Positions 50,048-60,641 of a DNA stretch of 64,000 bases are shown piece by piece; positions within the stretch are counted from its first letter, which is position 1, and each line of letters starts with the position of its first letter. The stretch spans positions 26,596 through 90,595 of the forward strand of contig NZ_LWEH01000016.1 of the NCBI RefSeq assembly GCF_001635455.1. Reading direction: 5' to 3'. The position numbers and the translations under genes were made by a program. The stretch comes from Vibrio sp. HI00D65 (GTDB lineage: Bacteria; Pseudomonadota; Gammaproteobacteria; Enterobacterales; Vibrionaceae). Under the pieces are notes generated by a model. The model was not told the DNA's origin. It did no database searches and saw only the letters and a program-made list of their open reading frames with translations.

Positions 50048-50738
50048 GCATTATGAAATAGAAGAACATACGGATAATCACTGTCACCAAGAACATCAAC
50101 TAGTCTATGTCCATAGCGGATTATGCGCCTCACAAACTGAGGGAAAAAACTACTATGCTGTCAATGGTCAGGCTCTTTGGATACCTGCAAACAAATCGCA
50201 CTCAGCGAGCTTCTTTCAAGACTCCAGATTGAGCTTACTATTCTTTGACCAACCGCCACCGTCGCCCTTAACGACAGAACCAGCGTTACTTAGAGTCACA
50301 AACTTTTGGTCTCTATTAATGCATGAGTATTCCCAACATCATCTAGACTTCGACAACAATACACAACATGCTTATAACGATGTTCTTTGGGATCAAGTAC
50401 AATATTTAAGCCAAATACAGGGCCCTCAATCTCACACAAATCATTGTGACAAACGACTCACTACTCTTATCAATACAGTATGCCTTAAGCCAAATAAGAA
50501 TATTACTTTACAAGATTTTGCCAAACATTGCGGCGCTTCAGAAAGGACCTTAAACCGACTGTTCTACAAACAATTTCATCGTTCGTTTGGTGAGTGGCGG
50601 AATATGATCGTAATGGAGCGTGCCAATCAAATGCTCATGCAAGGCTTTAGCGCAACCGATATAGCGATTGAACTGGGATACCAAAGCCTTCCAACCTTTT
50701 CCTCTGCACTTAAACGTTATAACACAAAAAGACAATGA
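50028..50738 (+). CDS. AraC-family transcriptional regulator
   Basis: A 236-residue regulator: N-terminal cupin-like sensing domain (HCHQEHQLVYVHSG; LWIPANKSHSASF), C-terminal AraC HTH (about 150-235) with NITLQDFAKHCGASERTLNRLF and DIAIELGYQSLPTFSSALKRY. Overlaps the DMT gene by 20 bases, so it is likely the regulator of that exporter (a common AraC-EamA arrangement). The signal sensed is unknown. Confidence 0.87.
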   Translation: MIKHKIKHYEIEEHTDNHCHQEHQLVYVHSGLCASQTEGKNYYAVNGQALWIPANKSHSASFFQDSRLSLLFFDQPPPSPLTTEPALLRVTNFWSLLMHEYSQHHLDFDNNTQHAYNDVLWDQVQYLSQIQGPQSHTNHCDKRLTTLINTVCLKPNKNITLQDFAKHCGASERTLNRLFYKQFHRSFGEWRNMIVMERANQMLMQGFSATDIAIELGYQSLPTFSSALKRYNTKRQ

Positions 50739-50830
50739 CAAAGAAAGTGCTAACTTTGTCATGAATCGATAAGCCATATTTTAGCGGAACTTTATAATCA
50801 TTTTAATGAATAAACTGAGGGTAAAGTATT

Positions 50831-51307
50831 ATGCTAAAAAGAAAGAAAACCACACCGCTTCTGATAATCAGTGGCCTACTGGTATTAACATCAGGGGTCA
50901 TGCTGTTTTTCGATATCATGCCGCGAAAAGTAGTGTTAATGCATGAGTGGATAGGCCTGATTCTTACTATAGCAGTCATGAGCCATGTCTTAATGCATAA
51001 AGCTTCAATAAAAATACACTTAAAAAAAGGTAGTAATCTGGTGTTGATGGTCTGTGTCTTACTACTTGGTAGTAGCATGTTACAGCCTGAAGGTGGCGCG
51101 GGTAACCCTGCAGCAAACCTATTCTCAGCTATAGACAACGCCCCAATGGAAACCATTGCTACGTTAAAGCATATATCATTTGAGGAAATGAAAGCTGTGA
51201 TGCTAACCAATAACATTTCAATTGCTAGCAATAATACAACACTCACAGAAGTTGCTAAGCAAAACAGTATCACTGAGGAGCAACTACTAGAATTAATTTT
51301 TAGATAA
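50831..51307 (+). CDS. DUF4405-like membrane protein with LysM-poor tail
   Basis: A 158-residue protein: two N-terminal helices (about 8-28 and 42-58; MHEWIGLILTIAVMSHVLMH) with His residues spaced as in small cytochrome-b-like DUF4405 proteins, a third helix (about 68-85), then a soluble tail (about 95-158) of helical character (SFEEMKAVMLTNN; TEEQLLELIFR). Role unknown. An AAGGTAA-free leader gives only a weak ribosome site (GAGGGTAAAG before ATG). Confidence 0.65.
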   Translation: MLKRKKTTPLLIISGLLVLTSGVMLFFDIMPRKVVLMHEWIGLILTIAVMSHVLMHKASIKIHLKKGSNLVLMVCVLLLGSSMLQPEGGAGNPAANLFSAIDNAPMETIATLKHISFEEMKAVMLTNNISIASNNTTLTEVAKQNSITEEQLLELIFR

Positions 51308-51355
51308 ATATCTTAAGCACAGTTGGCAACAAATAAAGCAAAGGTAAACTCAATA

Positions 51356-51388
51356 TTTACCCAAGCATTCTCAAAGAGCTTGGGTAAA
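51356..51388. terminator. Inverted repeat between DUF4405 gene and ytfB
   Basis: Perfect 11-base arms TTTACCCAAGC (51356-51366) and GCTTGGGTAAA (51378-51388), loop 11 bases. No T-run of note. Lies between convergent genes, so a bidirectional transcript end is plausible. Confidence 0.6.
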
Positions 51389-51418
51389 CATTCTTTGAAG
51401 AACAGAGACAAATCTCTA

Positions 51419-52003
51419 TTATTTACTTCGGCCAAAGCCACCATCAGATAAACGGAAGAACATAACTGATGTGTCGCCCTTCTCTAGCTGTAGAATATCA
51501 AGTTGTCCGGTCTCGGCTAATTTGAATCGAACTAACTGACCTTTACGAATTTGGCTGAGTGGTTTGTCTGCCCCTTCAATATGCACTAACGCATTTAAAT
51601 CAGACAGCGGTAAATCGTTGTTACGGAAAACTTGAGCCAAGGTATCACCTTGCTTAACCAGGTACTCCTGCCAATTATTGTTCGTCGGCTCTGATGAGTT
51701 ACTCTTCGTATTGTGCTGCTCGCTCAAGCCAACGGTATTGATCTCAAGCGCAACGCGAGATGTAACCGGAGTTGCTTCTACCTTAGGCTCGGGTAACGGC
51801 ACAGCAAGTAGGATAAGAACGATCGGCGAAATCAACATTAATAATCTTTGGTGTAGCTTAGGTAATAAACCCCAAGTCTGCACTACCGAGGTTTTCATTT
51901 CTTTTATATCGATCGAGCTCAATTTCTCTTTGACCTGGTTCAGTCGATCCTTGAGTTCTGCTAAGTGGTCAACTTTCTGCTTTTTCTTTTGACGACGATT
52001 CAT
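51419..52003 (-). CDS. ytfB: YtfB/OapA-type envelope protein (LysM-like domain)
   Basis: A 194-residue bitopic protein: basic, coiled-coil N-terminus (MNRRQKKKQKVDHLAELKD), one membrane helix (about 56-71), then a periplasmic OapA/LysM-like domain (about 112-190; YLVKQGDTLAQVFRNNDLPL). E. coli YtfB localises to the septum and binds glycans. Divergent from fklB, exactly as ytfB-fklB in E. coli. Confidence 0.87.
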   Translation of the reverse strand: MNRRQKKKQKVDHLAELKDRLNQVKEKLSSIDIKEMKTSVVQTWGLLPKLHQRLLMLISPIVLILLAVPLPEPKVEATPVTSRVALEINTVGLSEQHNTKSNSSEPTNNNWQEYLVKQGDTLAQVFRNNDLPLSDLNALVHIEGADKPLSQIRKGQLVRFKLAETGQLDILQLEKGDTSVMFFRLSDGGFGRSK

Positions 52004-52216
52004 ACCACTGCGTCCTATAAATTGAATAACTACAGTATAAAAACCAAAGTACCAACAGTATAGATCTTTCCGTCACAACGAGGCTCAATGCAAGAAAATT
52101 GACATGGCTGTGATTTGGACGCGTTAAAGCGCAAGTGATCAGGGACTAGCCGTTTCGTCACGCTGCTAATACTGGTATTCTTACCATTTTCGTACTGACA
52201 AAAAGAGTGACTTTTC

Positions 52217-52837
52217 ATGTCTGAAGTAAAATTTGAAACTGTAGAGCAAAAAGCTAGCTACGGTATCGGTCTACAAATGGGCCAACAACTTGCTGGTTCT
52301 GGTCTTGAAGGCCTAAACGTTGACGCAATCGCTGCTGGTATCGCTACAGCTCTAGTTGGTGATATGCCAGCTATCGAAGTTGACGAAATCAACAACGCAC
52401 TACAAGAACTACACACTCGCGGTGAAGCTGCACGTCAAGAACTAGCTAAAGCTGCAGCTGCAGACGGCGAAGCTTTCCTAGCTGACAACGCTCTTCGTTC
52501 AGAAGTAACAGTGCTTGAGTCTGGTCTTCAATACGAAGTACTAACTGAAGGCACTGGCGAAATCCCAACTGCAGACAAGCAAGTGCGTGTTCACTACCAC
52601 GGCGAACTAACTGACGGTACTGTTTTCGACAGCTCTGTATCTCGCGGTCAACCAGCTGAATTCCCAGTAACTGGCGTAATTCAAGGTTGGGTTGAAGCTC
52701 TACAAATGATGCCTGTTGGCTCTAAGTGGAAGCTTTACATCCCTCAAAACCTAGCATACGGTGAGCGTGGCGCAGGTGCTGCAATCCCACCATTTGCTGC
52801 TCTAGTATTTGAAGTAGAACTTCTAGCTATTCTTTAA
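52217..52837 (+). CDS. fklB: FklB, FKBP-type peptidyl-prolyl cis-trans isomerase
   Basis: A 206-residue protein: N-terminal helical dimerisation domain (about 1-90; [12 protein letters not shown]) and C-terminal FKBP domain (about 95-206) with [37 protein letters not shown] and [14 protein letters not shown]. Cytosolic FklB (FKBP22) assists folding. Codon use is strongly biased, typical of high expression. Terminator follows. Confidence 0.94.
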   Translation: MSEVKFETVEQKASYGIGLQMGQQLAGSGLEGLNVDAIAAGIATALVGDMPAIEVDEINNALQELHTRGEAARQELAKAAAADGEAFLADNALRSEVTVLESGLQYEVLTEGTGEIPTADKQVRVHYHGELTDGTVFDSSVSRGQPAEFPVTGVIQGWVEALQMMPVGSKWKLYIPQNLAYGERGAGAAIPPFAALVFEVELLAIL

Positions 52838-52898
52838 TTTTTATAAAGACCTATGGTAAAACAAAATACTATAGTCAAATAAAATTAAAATAACGTAT

Positions 52899-52925
52899 CG
52901 GCGATGTGACTACATCGCCGTTTTT
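52899..52925 (+). terminator. Rho-independent terminator after fklB
   Basis: CGGCGATGT (52899-52907), loop GACT, ACATCGCCG (52912-52920), then T5. Confidence 0.92.
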
Positions 52926-52971
52926 CGTTTATAGTGAAAGAGTAAATTACTTTATTACTTAAGGACGAATA

Positions 52972-53466
52972 ATGAAGAAAGTACTCATCACAGTTTTAAG
53001 CAGCCTCGCAGTTGTCTCTTGCGCTAGCACCAGCGATTCTGAACAAACCAGTTCTGGTTCTGATACCAACTACTCTAAACTATCACAAACTGCATTGCTG
53101 GCAGCTGTGAACATGTGGTCTCAACAAAACGAAACAACACCGCTTGCCGATACCGTTGCTGACCAAGCATCAGTAACTAGCGATCAAGCGATTGGCGGCA
53201 TCGGCTCTATGTTAGCACTTGCACAGAATTCACTAGATACAGCTGACAACAAAGAACTCGCAACGCTTATTCCAGGTATGTCTAGCCTAGAGTCAACTGG
53301 CTTATCATCACTACTGAACTCACAAGGTGCAGTTGAAAGTGCCTTTTCTAGTTTAGGTATGGATCCATCGATGGTATCAACGTTTGCGCCAATCATTCTG
53401 CAAACACTGCAATCTCAAGGCGCAACGAGTGGTTTGATGGATTCGTTAGCAGCGATTTGGAAATAA
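52972..53466 (+). CDS. DUF2780 lipoprotein (VcgC/VcgE-like)
   Basis: A 164-residue exported lipoprotein: signal with lipobox LAVVSC (Cys17), Ser/Thr-rich linker (about 18-40), then a helical DUF2780 domain (about 45-164; GIGSMLALAQNSL, IILQTLQSQG). Function unknown. AAGGA ribosome site upstream of the ATG. Confidence 0.8.
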   Translation: MKKVLITVLSSLAVVSCASTSDSEQTSSGSDTNYSKLSQTALLAAVNMWSQQNETTPLADTVADQASVTSDQAIGGIGSMLALAQNSLDTADNKELATLIPGMSSLESTGLSSLLNSQGAVESAFSSLGMDPSMVSTFAPIILQTLQSQGATSGLMDSLAAIWK

Positions 53467-53500
53467 GCTAAAGTAATAAGACTGTAGATTGAAATAATAA

Positions 53501-53522
53501 GGGCACTTCGGTGCTCTTTTTT
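53501..53522 (+). terminator. Rho-independent terminator after the DUF2780 gene
   Basis: GGGCAC, TTCG tetraloop, GTGCTC (one G-T pair), then T6. Confidence 0.82.
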
Positions 53523-53624
53523 ATGGAATTAAGAAACTGAGATATGATGTTTTGAGAGCGACGCTTATTCTAAGCAAGAGAAAGTGCCGGGTATTATGGT
53601 GCCAGATCGAAAAGTAATAAATAC

Positions 53625-53653
53625 AAAAAAGCCGAGCTAATGCTCGGCTTTTT
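53625..53653 (-). terminator. Terminator of the alpha operon (after rplQ)
   Basis: GCCGAGC (53631-53637), loop TAAT, GCTCGGC (53642-53648), flanked by A6 and T5; on the minus strand it lies 22 bases after the rplQ stop. Confidence 0.93.
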
Positions 53654-53674
53654 GTATTAATAATCTAGTATAGA

Positions 53675-54055
53675 TTACTCAGCAGCTTCTTCAGCAGCTG
53701 GGCGGTCTACAAGCTCAATGTAAGCCATTGGAGCTTTATCACCAGTACGGAAACCACATTTAAGAATGCGAGTGTAACCACCTTGGCGAGCCGCGAAACG
53801 CGGGCCTAGTTCATTAAATAGTTTTGCTACCACTTCGTTATCACGAGTGCGAGCGAATGCAAGACGACGGTTAGCAACACTGTCTGTCTTAGCTAGGGTA
53901 ATCAACGGCTCAATTACGCGACGTAGTTCTTTTGCTTTAGGCACGGTAGTTTTGATAACTTCGTGACGAACAAGAGAGCTAGCCATGTTGCTGAACATCG
54001 CTTTACGATGACTGCTGTTGCGGTTGAGTTGACGACCACTTTTACGATGGCGCAT
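53675..54055 (-). CDS. rplQ: 50S ribosomal protein L17
   Basis: A 126-residue L17, with [20 protein letters not shown] at the N-terminus. Binds 23S rRNA near the exit-tunnel side of the large subunit. Last gene of rpsM-rpsK-rpsD-rpoA-rplQ (alpha operon), 24 bases after rpoA. Acidic C-terminal tail (AAEEAAE) is a usual bacterial feature. Confidence 0.97.
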   Translation of the reverse strand: MRHRKSGRQLNRNSSHRKAMFSNMASSLVRHEVIKTTVPKAKELRRVIEPLITLAKTDSVANRRLAFARTRDNEVVAKLFNELGPRFAARQGGYTRILKCGFRTGDKAPMAYIELVDRPAAEEAAE

Positions 54056-54079
54056 GACCTAATCCTTCTAACTTTTCGA

Positions 54080-55072
54080 TTAATCTTCAGCGATTGACGC
54101 TGGTGGCCAGTTTTCTAGACGCATGCCTAGAGAAAGACCACGTGAAGCAAGCACATCTTTAATCTCTGTAAGAGATTTCTTACCAAGGTTTGGCGTTTTA
54201 AGTAGCTCAACCTCAGTGCGCTGTACAAGATCACCGATGTAGTGAATCGCTTCTGCTTTCAAACAGTTAGCAGAGCGAACTGTTAGTTCAAGATCGTCTA
54301 CAGGACGTAGTAGGATAGGATCGAATTCTGGCTTCTCTTCCTTCTCCTCAGGTACACGTACATCACGAAGATCTACGAACGCATCCAGTTGTTCAGCTAG
54401 GATAGTAGCTGCACGACGGATTGCTTCCTCAGGTTCTAGAGTACCGTTCGTTTCCATATCGATAACAAGCTTGTCTAAGTCAGTACGTTGTTCTACACGT
54501 GCCGCTTCTACAGCGTAAGCGATTTTATCAACCGGGCTGTAAGTAGCGTCAACAAGTAGACGACCGATTGGACGCTCATCTTCTTCAGTATGGATACGAG
54601 CTGAAGCTGGAACGTAACCACGACCACGTTCTACTTTGATACGCATTGCGATCTCAGCGTTGTCATCCGTTAGGTGACAAATTACGTGCTCAGGGTTAGC
54701 GATCTCTACATCACCATCGTGGGTGATGTCACCTGCAACAACAGGGCCTGAGCCTGATTTGTTCAGTGTAATAAACACTTCATCTTTGCCTTCAGCAACG
54801 CGCACAGCCAAACCTTTAAGGTTTAGAAGGATTTCCAGGATATCTTCCTGAACGCCTTCTTTAGTGCTGTATTCGTGTAGCACACCTTCGATTTCAACTT
54901 CTGTCACGGCACAACCCGGCATAGAAGATAGAAGAATGCGGCGAAGAGCATTACCTAGAGTGTGGCCGAAACCGCGCTCTAATGGCTCAAGAGTTACTTT
55001 CGCGTGTGTCGTATTGATCTGTTCAATGTCAACAAGACGCGGCTTAAGAAATTCTGTTACAGAACCCTGCAT
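54080..55072 (-). CDS. rpoA: RNA polymerase alpha subunit
   Basis: A 330-residue alpha subunit: N-terminal dimerisation domain (about 1-235; [20 protein letters not shown]), acidic linker, C-terminal DNA- and regulator-binding domain (about 250-330; [31 protein letters not shown]). Starts RNAP assembly and contacts UP elements. 22 bases after rpsD. Confidence 0.98.
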   Translation of the reverse strand: MQGSVTEFLKPRLVDIEQINTTHAKVTLEPLERGFGHTLGNALRRILLSSMPGCAVTEVEIEGVLHEYSTKEGVQEDILEILLNLKGLAVRVAEGKDEVFITLNKSGSGPVVAGDITHDGDVEIANPEHVICHLTDDNAEIAMRIKVERGRGYVPASARIHTEEDERPIGRLLVDATYSPVDKIAYAVEAARVEQRTDLDKLVIDMETNGTLEPEEAIRRAATILAEQLDAFVDLRDVRVPEEKEEKPEFDPILLRPVDDLELTVRSANCLKAEAIHYIGDLVQRTEVELLKTPNLGKKSLTEIKDVLASRGLSLGMRLENWPPASIAED

Positions 55073-55094
55073 TGTGTCCTCTCTTTTTTTAACC

Positions 55095-55715
55095 TTACTT
55101 AGAGTAAAGTTCGACGATCAAGTGTTCATTGATGTCAGCTGATAGATCAGAACGCTCAGGCATACGCTTGAATGTACCTTCCATTTTGCCAGCATCTACT
55201 TCAATCCAAGTTGGCTTTTCACGTTGTTCAGCAACTTCTAGAGCCGCTTTAATACGAGATTGCTGTTTAGCTTTCTCGCGGATAGAAACAACGTCGTTTG
55301 CCGCTACTTTGAAAGAAGGAACGTTTACAACTTTACCGTTAACTAGGATAGACTTGTGGCTAACTAGTTGACGAGATTCAGCACGAGTTGCGCCAAAGCC
55401 CATACGGTAAACTACGTTATCAAGACGACCTTCAAGAAGCTGAAGCAGGTTTGCACCCGTGTTGCCTTTTAGACGTGCAGCTTCTTTGTAGTAGTTGCGG
55501 AATTGTTTTTCTAGAACGCCGTAGATACGACGAACTTTTTGCTTCTCACGAAGCTGAACGCCATACTCAGATAGACGACCGCGACGAGCGCCGTGTACAC
55601 CTGGTGCGTTATCAATTTTACACTTGGTATCGATCGCACGGACACCAGACTTAAGGAATAAGTCAGTACCTTCGCGACGGCTAAGCTTTAGCTTAGGACC
55701 CAAATATCTTGCCAT
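55095..55715 (-). CDS. rpsD: 30S ribosomal protein S4
   Basis: A 206-residue S4 with [20 protein letters not shown] and the S4 RNA-binding domain (about 95-160; [20 protein letters not shown] in part). Primary 16S rRNA assembly protein; in E. coli also the translational repressor of this operon, acting at the rpsM leader. Confidence 0.97.
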   Translation of the reverse strand: MARYLGPKLKLSRREGTDLFLKSGVRAIDTKCKIDNAPGVHGARRGRLSEYGVQLREKQKVRRIYGVLEKQFRNYYKEAARLKGNTGANLLQLLEGRLDNVVYRMGFGATRAESRQLVSHKSILVNGKVVNVPSFKVAANDVVSIREKAKQQSRIKAALEVAEQREKPTWIEVDAGKMEGTFKRMPERSDLSADINEHLIVELYSK

Positions 55716-55746
55716 GATCTTTCTCCAATATTCCTAGAAACGAAAC

Positions 55747-56142
<396 letters not shown>

Positions 56143-56155
56143 CTACCTTATCCGA

Positions 56156-56512
56156 CTATTTCTTGATCGGCTTGCGCGGACCCTTACGGGTGCGAGCGTT
56201 GGTTTTAGTACGCTGTCCACGTAGTGGTAGACTGCGACGATGACGAAGACCACGGTAACAGCCAAGGTCCATAAGACGCTTGATGTTCATCGATACTTCA
56301 CGACGTAGATCACCTTCTACAGTGTACTTAGCTACACCATCACGCAGTTGATCGATCTGCTCTTCAGTTAGTTCACTGATCTTAGCATCTTCAGCAATAC
56401 CCACTTCAGCTAGAATAGCTTGAGAGCGAGTTTTACCGATACCGTAGATTGCAGTAAGTGCAATTACAGAATGCTTGTGATCAGGAATGTTAATGCCGGC
56501 TATACGGGCCAT
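56156..56512 (-). CDS. rpsM: 30S ribosomal protein S13
   Basis: A 118-residue S13: [20 protein letters not shown] start, basic tail ending [13 protein letters not shown] that contacts P-site tRNA. First gene of the alpha operon, behind its own promoter and leader. Confidence 0.97.
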   Translation of the reverse strand: MARIAGINIPDHKHSVIALTAIYGIGKTRSQAILAEVGIAEDAKISELTEEQIDQLRDGVAKYTVEGDLRREVSMNIKRLMDLGCYRGLRHRRSLPLRGQRTKTNARTRKGPRKPIKK

Positions 56513-56515
56513 TAT

Positions 56516-56580
56516 TCACTCCTAAGGGGTTCATAAAAGAATTATCCGCAGCAAAGCCCGTTATGGATACGCTGCGGCAT
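56516..56580 (-). promoter_or_regulatory. Alpha-operon leader (S4-binding pseudoknot-type element)
   Basis: The rpsM leader holds an AACGGGCTTTGCTGCGG segment that pairs with an upstream CCGCAGC to form a hairpin, followed by AGGAGTG just before the rpsM ATG. It resembles the E. coli alpha leader (AACGGGCTTTTCAGCA), where S4 traps the 30S on a nested pseudoknot. The second (pseudoknot) pairing was not traced in full. Confidence 0.75.
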
Positions 56581-56614
56581 ACTACTTCTTTTGCACGCAA
56601 AAGGTAGGCCGAGG

Positions 56615-56643
56615 AATATACTCGACTCTACCTTGTATTTCAA
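56615..56643 (-). promoter_or_regulatory. Sigma-70 promoter of the alpha operon
   Basis: On the minus strand TTGAAA (56643-56638), exactly 17 bases, then TATATT (56620-56615); a near-consensus promoter 103 bases before the rpsM ATG, between rpmJ and rpsM. Confidence 0.82.
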
Positions 56644-56660
56644 GTAAAAATTTCTGCTGA

Positions 56661-56774
56661 TTAGCCTTGGCGTTGCTTATGCTTTGGCTCACTGCAAATC
56701 ACGCGAACGACACCGTTACGCTTGATAACTTTACAGTTACGGCAGATTTTTTTAACGGAAGCACGAACTTTCAT
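56661..56774 (-). CDS. rpmJ: 50S ribosomal protein L36 (zinc-ribbon form)
   Basis: A 37-residue L36: [20 protein letters not shown], then [17 protein letters not shown]. The zinc ligands C11, C14, C27 and H32 are all present (C+ form, normally repressed by neither Zur paralogs nor lost). Last gene of the spc operon, 41 bases after secY. Confidence 0.96.
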
Positions 56775-56815
56775 TGCTAAACTCCGTAAATGGAACTGAA
56801 ATTATTACCACCGAA

Positions 56816-58150
56816 TTAACGGCCGTAACCTTTCAGATTCGCTTTCTTTAACACAGAATCATACTGTTGTGACATCAGATGAGTCTGTACCTGTGCCATG
56901 AAATCCATGATAACTACCACTACGATTAGTAGTGAAGTGCCGCCGAAGTAGAAACGAACGTTCCACGCGACCATCATGAATTCAGGAATCAGACAAATAA
57001 AAGTAATGTATAGAGCGCCCGCAAGGGTTAGTCTAGTCATCACTTTATCGATATATTTCGCTGTCTGCTCACCTGGGCGGATACCGGGTACGAATGCACC
57101 AGACTTCTTCAAGTTATCAGCTGTTTCACGTGGATTAAACACCAACGCTGTATAGAAGAAACAGAAGAAGATTATAGCTGCTGCATAAAGCATTACATAT
57201 AGAGGCTGACCTGGGCTAAGAGCTAATGACACGTCAGTTAACCAACCGAACGCGCTGCTTTCACCATTTTGACCAAACCACTGTGCTAATGTTCCTGGGA
57301 ACAAAATAATGCTCGATGCGAAAATCGCTGGAATAACACCTGCCATATTAATTTTAAGTGGCAAGTGAGAGCTTTGTGCTGCAAAAACCTTACGACCTTG
57401 TTGACGTTTCGCATAGTTAACGACGATACGACGTTGACCACGTTCCATGAAAACTACGAAGTAGATAACAGCAAAAGACAATACAGCAATCAACAGCAGA
57501 AGAAGCACATGCAATTCACCTTGACGCGCTTGCTCGATTGTTTGACCGATTGCAGAAGGCAATCCAGCAACAATACCTGCAAAAATCAGAATGGAAATAC
57601 CATTACCGATTCCTCGCTCAGTGATTTGTTCACCTAACCACATTAAGAACATGGTACCAGTTACTAAACTCACGGTAGCAATAAGCGTAAACATGGTTTG
57701 GTTGATAACAACCAGATTGTCGACCATGTTTGGTAAGCCCGTTGCAATACCAATAGCTTGGAATGTTGCAAGTACAAGCGTGCCGTAGCGTGTATATTGG
57801 CTTATCTTACGACGGCCTGCTTCACCCTCTTTCTTGAGTTCCGCTAACGCTGGATGAACTACAGTTAACAATTGGACTACGATCGATGCCGAAATGTACG
57901 GCATGATACCCAATGCTAATATAGATGCACGCTCAAGAGCACCACCGGAGAACATGTTAAACATTTCAACGATGGTACCTTTTTGCTGATCGAACAAATC
58001 GGCAAGTACAGCTGCGTCAATACCAGGGATCGGCACAAAAGAGCCGGCTCGGAATACTAAAAGTGCACCAATTACGAATAATAAGCGCGACTTTAGTTCA
58101 CTTAAGCCGCTTTGAGCACTACGAAAATCTTGTCCTGGTTTCTTAGCCAT
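56816..58150 (-). CDS. secY: SecY, protein translocase channel
   Basis: A 444-residue ten-helix membrane protein: plug region after [10 protein letters not shown], cytoplasmic loop residues [24 protein letters not shown] stretch (about 240-260) and [11 protein letters not shown] (loop 5/6, SecA contact). Central pore of SecYEG. In the spc operon between rplO and rpmJ as in all relatives. Confidence 0.97.
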   Translation of the reverse strand: MAKKPGQDFRSAQSGLSELKSRLLFVIGALLVFRAGSFVPIPGIDAAVLADLFDQQKGTIVEMFNMFSGGALERASILALGIMPYISASIVVQLLTVVHPALAELKKEGEAGRRKISQYTRYGTLVLATFQAIGIATGLPNMVDNLVVINQTMFTLIATVSLVTGTMFLMWLGEQITERGIGNGISILIFAGIVAGLPSAIGQTIEQARQGELHVLLLLLIAVLSFAVIYFVVFMERGQRRIVVNYAKRQQGRKVFAAQSSHLPLKINMAGVIPAIFASSIILFPGTLAQWFGQNGESSAFGWLTDVSLALSPGQPLYVMLYAAAIIFFCFFYTALVFNPRETADNLKKSGAFVPGIRPGEQTAKYIDKVMTRLTLAGALYITFICLIPEFMMVAWNVRFYFGGTSLLIVVVVIMDFMAQVQTHLMSQQYDSVLKKANLKGYGR

Positions 58151-58170
58151 CTGTACCTCGTTCCTCGAGA

Positions 58171-58605
58171 TTATTCCTCGATTTTACCGCCTGCAGCTTC
58201 GATTGCAGCTTTAGCGCCTTTAGTCACGCGTAGACCTTTAACAGTCACAGCTTTGCTTAGGTCACCAGAAAGAACGATCTTAACGAATTCGATGTTCTTA
58301 GTGATAACGTTAGCAGCTTTAAGGCTGTTAAGATCAACTACGTCACCTGTTACTTTCGCTAGCTCAGCTAGACGAACTTCAGCAGACACTAGGCTCTTGC
58401 GAGAAGTGAAACCGAATTTAGGTAGACGTTGTTTTAGAGGCATTTGACCGCCTTCAAAACCTGGACGTACAGAGCCGCCAGAACGTGACTTTTGACCTTT
58501 GTGACCGCGGCCACCTGTTTTACCAAGGCCAGAACCGATACCACGACCTACACGCTTCTTAGAAGGTTTAGAGCCAGCAGCCGGTGATAGAGTATTCAAA
58601 CGCAT
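58171..58605 (-). CDS. rplO: 50S ribosomal protein L15
   Basis: A 144-residue L15: [20 protein letters not shown] and the Gly/Arg-rich N-terminal extension [20 protein letters not shown]. Late 50S assembly protein. 20 bases before secY. Confidence 0.97.
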   Translation of the reverse strand: MRLNTLSPAAGSKPSKKRVGRGIGSGLGKTGGRGHKGQKSRSGGSVRPGFEGGQMPLKQRLPKFGFTSRKSLVSAEVRLAELAKVTGDVVDLNSLKAANVITKNIEFVKIVLSGDLSKAVTVKGLRVTKGAKAAIEAAGGKIEE

Positions 58606-58610
58606 TCTGA

Positions 58611-58787
58611 TTACTCCTCAATCTTAACCATGTAGTAAACCTTGTTGATCATACCGCGTACGCACGGAGTATCTTCAAGTTCTACTGTATGGTTGATGCG
58701 ACGAAGACCTAGACCTTTAAGGCACGCTTTGTGCTTAGGTAGGCGACCAATTGAGCTTTTAGTTTGAGTTACTTTAATAGTTGCCAT
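58611..58787 (-). CDS. rpmD: 50S ribosomal protein L30
   Basis: A 58-residue L30 starting [20 protein letters not shown]. An upstream in-frame codon would add nine residues that belong to the rpsE end; ATG 58785-58787 gives the family length. Five bases before rplO. Confidence 0.97.
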   Translation of the reverse strand: MATIKVTQTKSSIGRLPKHKACLKGLGLRRINHTVELEDTPCVRGMINKVYYMVKIEE

Positions 58788-58794
58788 CGTGTGC

Positions 58795-59295
58795 TTACTC
58801 CGAAATAGATTCAACAGTTAGACCACGTTTAGCAGCAACCATTTCTGGTGACTTAACGTCTACTAGAGCACCAATCGTTGCACGAACGATGTTGATAGGG
58901 TTCGTAGAACCGTATGCTTTAGAAAGTACGTTATGTACGCCCGCAACTTCAAGTACAGCACGCATTGCACCACCGGCAATAACACCTGTACCTTCTGCAG
59001 CTGGCTGCATGTAAACTTTAGAGCCCGAATGACGACCTTTCACCGGGTGGTGAAGAGTGCCTTCGTTCAGCGCAACAGTAACCATGTTACGACGCGCTTT
59101 TTCCATTGCTTTTTGAATCGCAGCAGGTACTTCACGAGCTTTGCCGTAACCGAAACCTACACGACCATTACCGTCACCAACTACTGTTAGTGCAGTGAAG
59201 CTCATGATTCGACCGCCTTTAACCGTCTTAGATACACGGTTAACAGCGATCAGCTTTTCTTGCAAATCATTAGCTTGTTGTTGTTCTTTAGCCAT
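58795..59295 (-). CDS. rpsE: 30S ribosomal protein S5
   Basis: A 166-residue S5: double-stranded-RNA-binding-like N-terminal domain ([20 protein letters not shown]) and C-terminal domain with [20 protein letters not shown]. Helps translation fidelity; spectinomycin site is on the loop KTVKGGR, which is unaltered. Confidence 0.97.
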   Translation of the reverse strand: MAKEQQQANDLQEKLIAVNRVSKTVKGGRIMSFTALTVVGDGNGRVGFGYGKAREVPAAIQKAMEKARRNMVTVALNEGTLHHPVKGRHSGSKVYMQPAAEGTGVIAGGAMRAVLEVAGVHNVLSKAYGSTNPINIVRATIGALVDVKSPEMVAAKRGLTVESISE

Positions 59296-59309
59296 CTTCC
59301 AACCCTACC

Positions 59310-59663
59310 TTAGAATTTCAGACCAGCTTCGCGAGCAGATTCTGCTAGCGCCGCTACTCGACCGTGGTATTGGAAACCAGAACGATCGAATGCAACTGAA
59401 GCTACGCCTTTCTCAAGAGCGCGCTCAGCAACAGCTTTACCAACTGCTTTAGCTGCATCAACGTTACCAGTGTTCTTAACTTGCTCACGGATCGCTTTTT
59501 CTACAGTAGAAGCAGCTGCGATAACCTCAGAGCCGTTTGCCGCGATAACTTGTGCGTAAACATGGCGAGGAGTACGGTGTACTACCAGGCGAGTTGCACC
59601 AAGTTCTGCAATCTTACGACGTGCACGTGTAGCACGACGGATGCGAGATGCTTTCTTATCCAT
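59310..59663 (-). CDS. rplR: 50S ribosomal protein L18
   Basis: A 117-residue L18, with [20 protein letters not shown] and the C-terminal [20 protein letters not shown]. Binds 5S rRNA. 14 bases before rpsE. Confidence 0.97.
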   Translation of the reverse strand: MDKKASRIRRATRARRKIAELGATRLVVHRTPRHVYAQVIAANGSEVIAAASTVEKAIREQVKNTGNVDAAKAVGKAVAERALEKGVASVAFDRSGFQYHGRVAALAESAREAGLKF

Positions 59664-59672
59664 AGTGATACC

Positions 59673-60206
59673 TTACTTCTTCTTAGCTTCTTTAGTACGC
59701 ACATTTTCATCTGCGTAACGAACACCTTTACCCTTGTAAGGCTCAGGAGCACGGTAAGAACGAATGTCAGCCGCAACTTGACCAACTAGCTGCTTATCAC
59801 AACCAGTTACAACGATCTCAGTTTGGCTAGGGCACTCAGCTTTAATACCTTCAGGTAGAGCGTGCTCTACTGGATGAGAAAAACCAAGAGTTAGAGCTAC
59901 AGAGTTGCCTTTCATAGCAGCACGGTAACCAACACCCTTTAGAGTTAGCTTCTTAGTGAAGCCCTCTGTAACACCTACAACCATGTTGTTAACTAGAGCG
60001 CGAGCTGTACCAGCTTGTGCCCATGCGTTAGCAACACCTTCTTTCGGACCGAAAGTTAGGTTGTTTTCTTCCTGTGCAATAACTACGGCGTTGTTAAGAA
60101 CGCGAGTAAGCTCACCTTTGCTACCTTTTACAGTAACTTCTTGGCCGTTTAGTTTCACCTCTACGCCAGCTGGAATAGCGACAGGTGCTTTAGCAACACG
60201 AGACAT
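59673..60206 (-). CDS. rplF: 50S ribosomal protein L6
   Basis: A 177-residue L6: [21 protein letters not shown]-terminal [13 protein letters not shown]. Near the factor-binding site of the 50S subunit. 9 bases before rplR. Confidence 0.97.
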   Translation of the reverse strand: MSRVAKAPVAIPAGVEVKLNGQEVTVKGSKGELTRVLNNAVVIAQEENNLTFGPKEGVANAWAQAGTARALVNNMVVGVTEGFTKKLTLKGVGYRAAMKGNSVALTLGFSHPVEHALPEGIKAECPSQTEIVVTGCDKQLVGQVAADIRSYRAPEPYKGKGVRYADENVRTKEAKKK

Positions 60207-60219
60207 AATCTACTCCTTA

Positions 60220-60612
60220 TTAAGCTACGTAACAGATGATTTCACCGCCAAGACCTGCTTTACGAGCAGCACGGTCAGACATTAGACCCTTGGAAGTAGA
60301 AACAACTGCAATACCAAGACCGCCCATCACTGTTGGTAGAGAGTCTTTATTTTTATAAACTCGTAGACCAGGACGTGATACACGCTTGATTTGCTCGATT
60401 ACAGGTTTAGCTTGGAAGTACTTAAGAGTAACTTCTAGCTCTGGTTTTGCTTCGCCTTCAACAGCGAAGTCTACGATGTAACCTTCAGCTTTTAGTAGTG
60501 CAGCAATTGCAACTTTAAGCTTTGAAGAAGGCATTTTTACAGCAACTTTGTTTGCTGCCTGACCGTTACGAACGCGGGTCAGCATATCCGAAATCGGATC
60601 TTGCATGCTCAT
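60220..60612 (-). CDS. rpsH: 30S ribosomal protein S8
   Basis: A 130-residue S8: [20 protein letters not shown] and [20 protein letters not shown]. Binds 16S helix 21; in E. coli S8 also represses the spc operon at the rplE start. Confidence 0.97.
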   Translation of the reverse strand: MSMQDPISDMLTRVRNGQAANKVAVKMPSSKLKVAIAALLKAEGYIVDFAVEGEAKPELEVTLKYFQAKPVIEQIKRVSRPGLRVYKNKDSLPTVMGGLGIAVVSTSKGLMSDRAARKAGLGGEIICYVA

Positions 60613-60641
60613 AAGATTTACTCCAAATGATTAAGTGGCAA

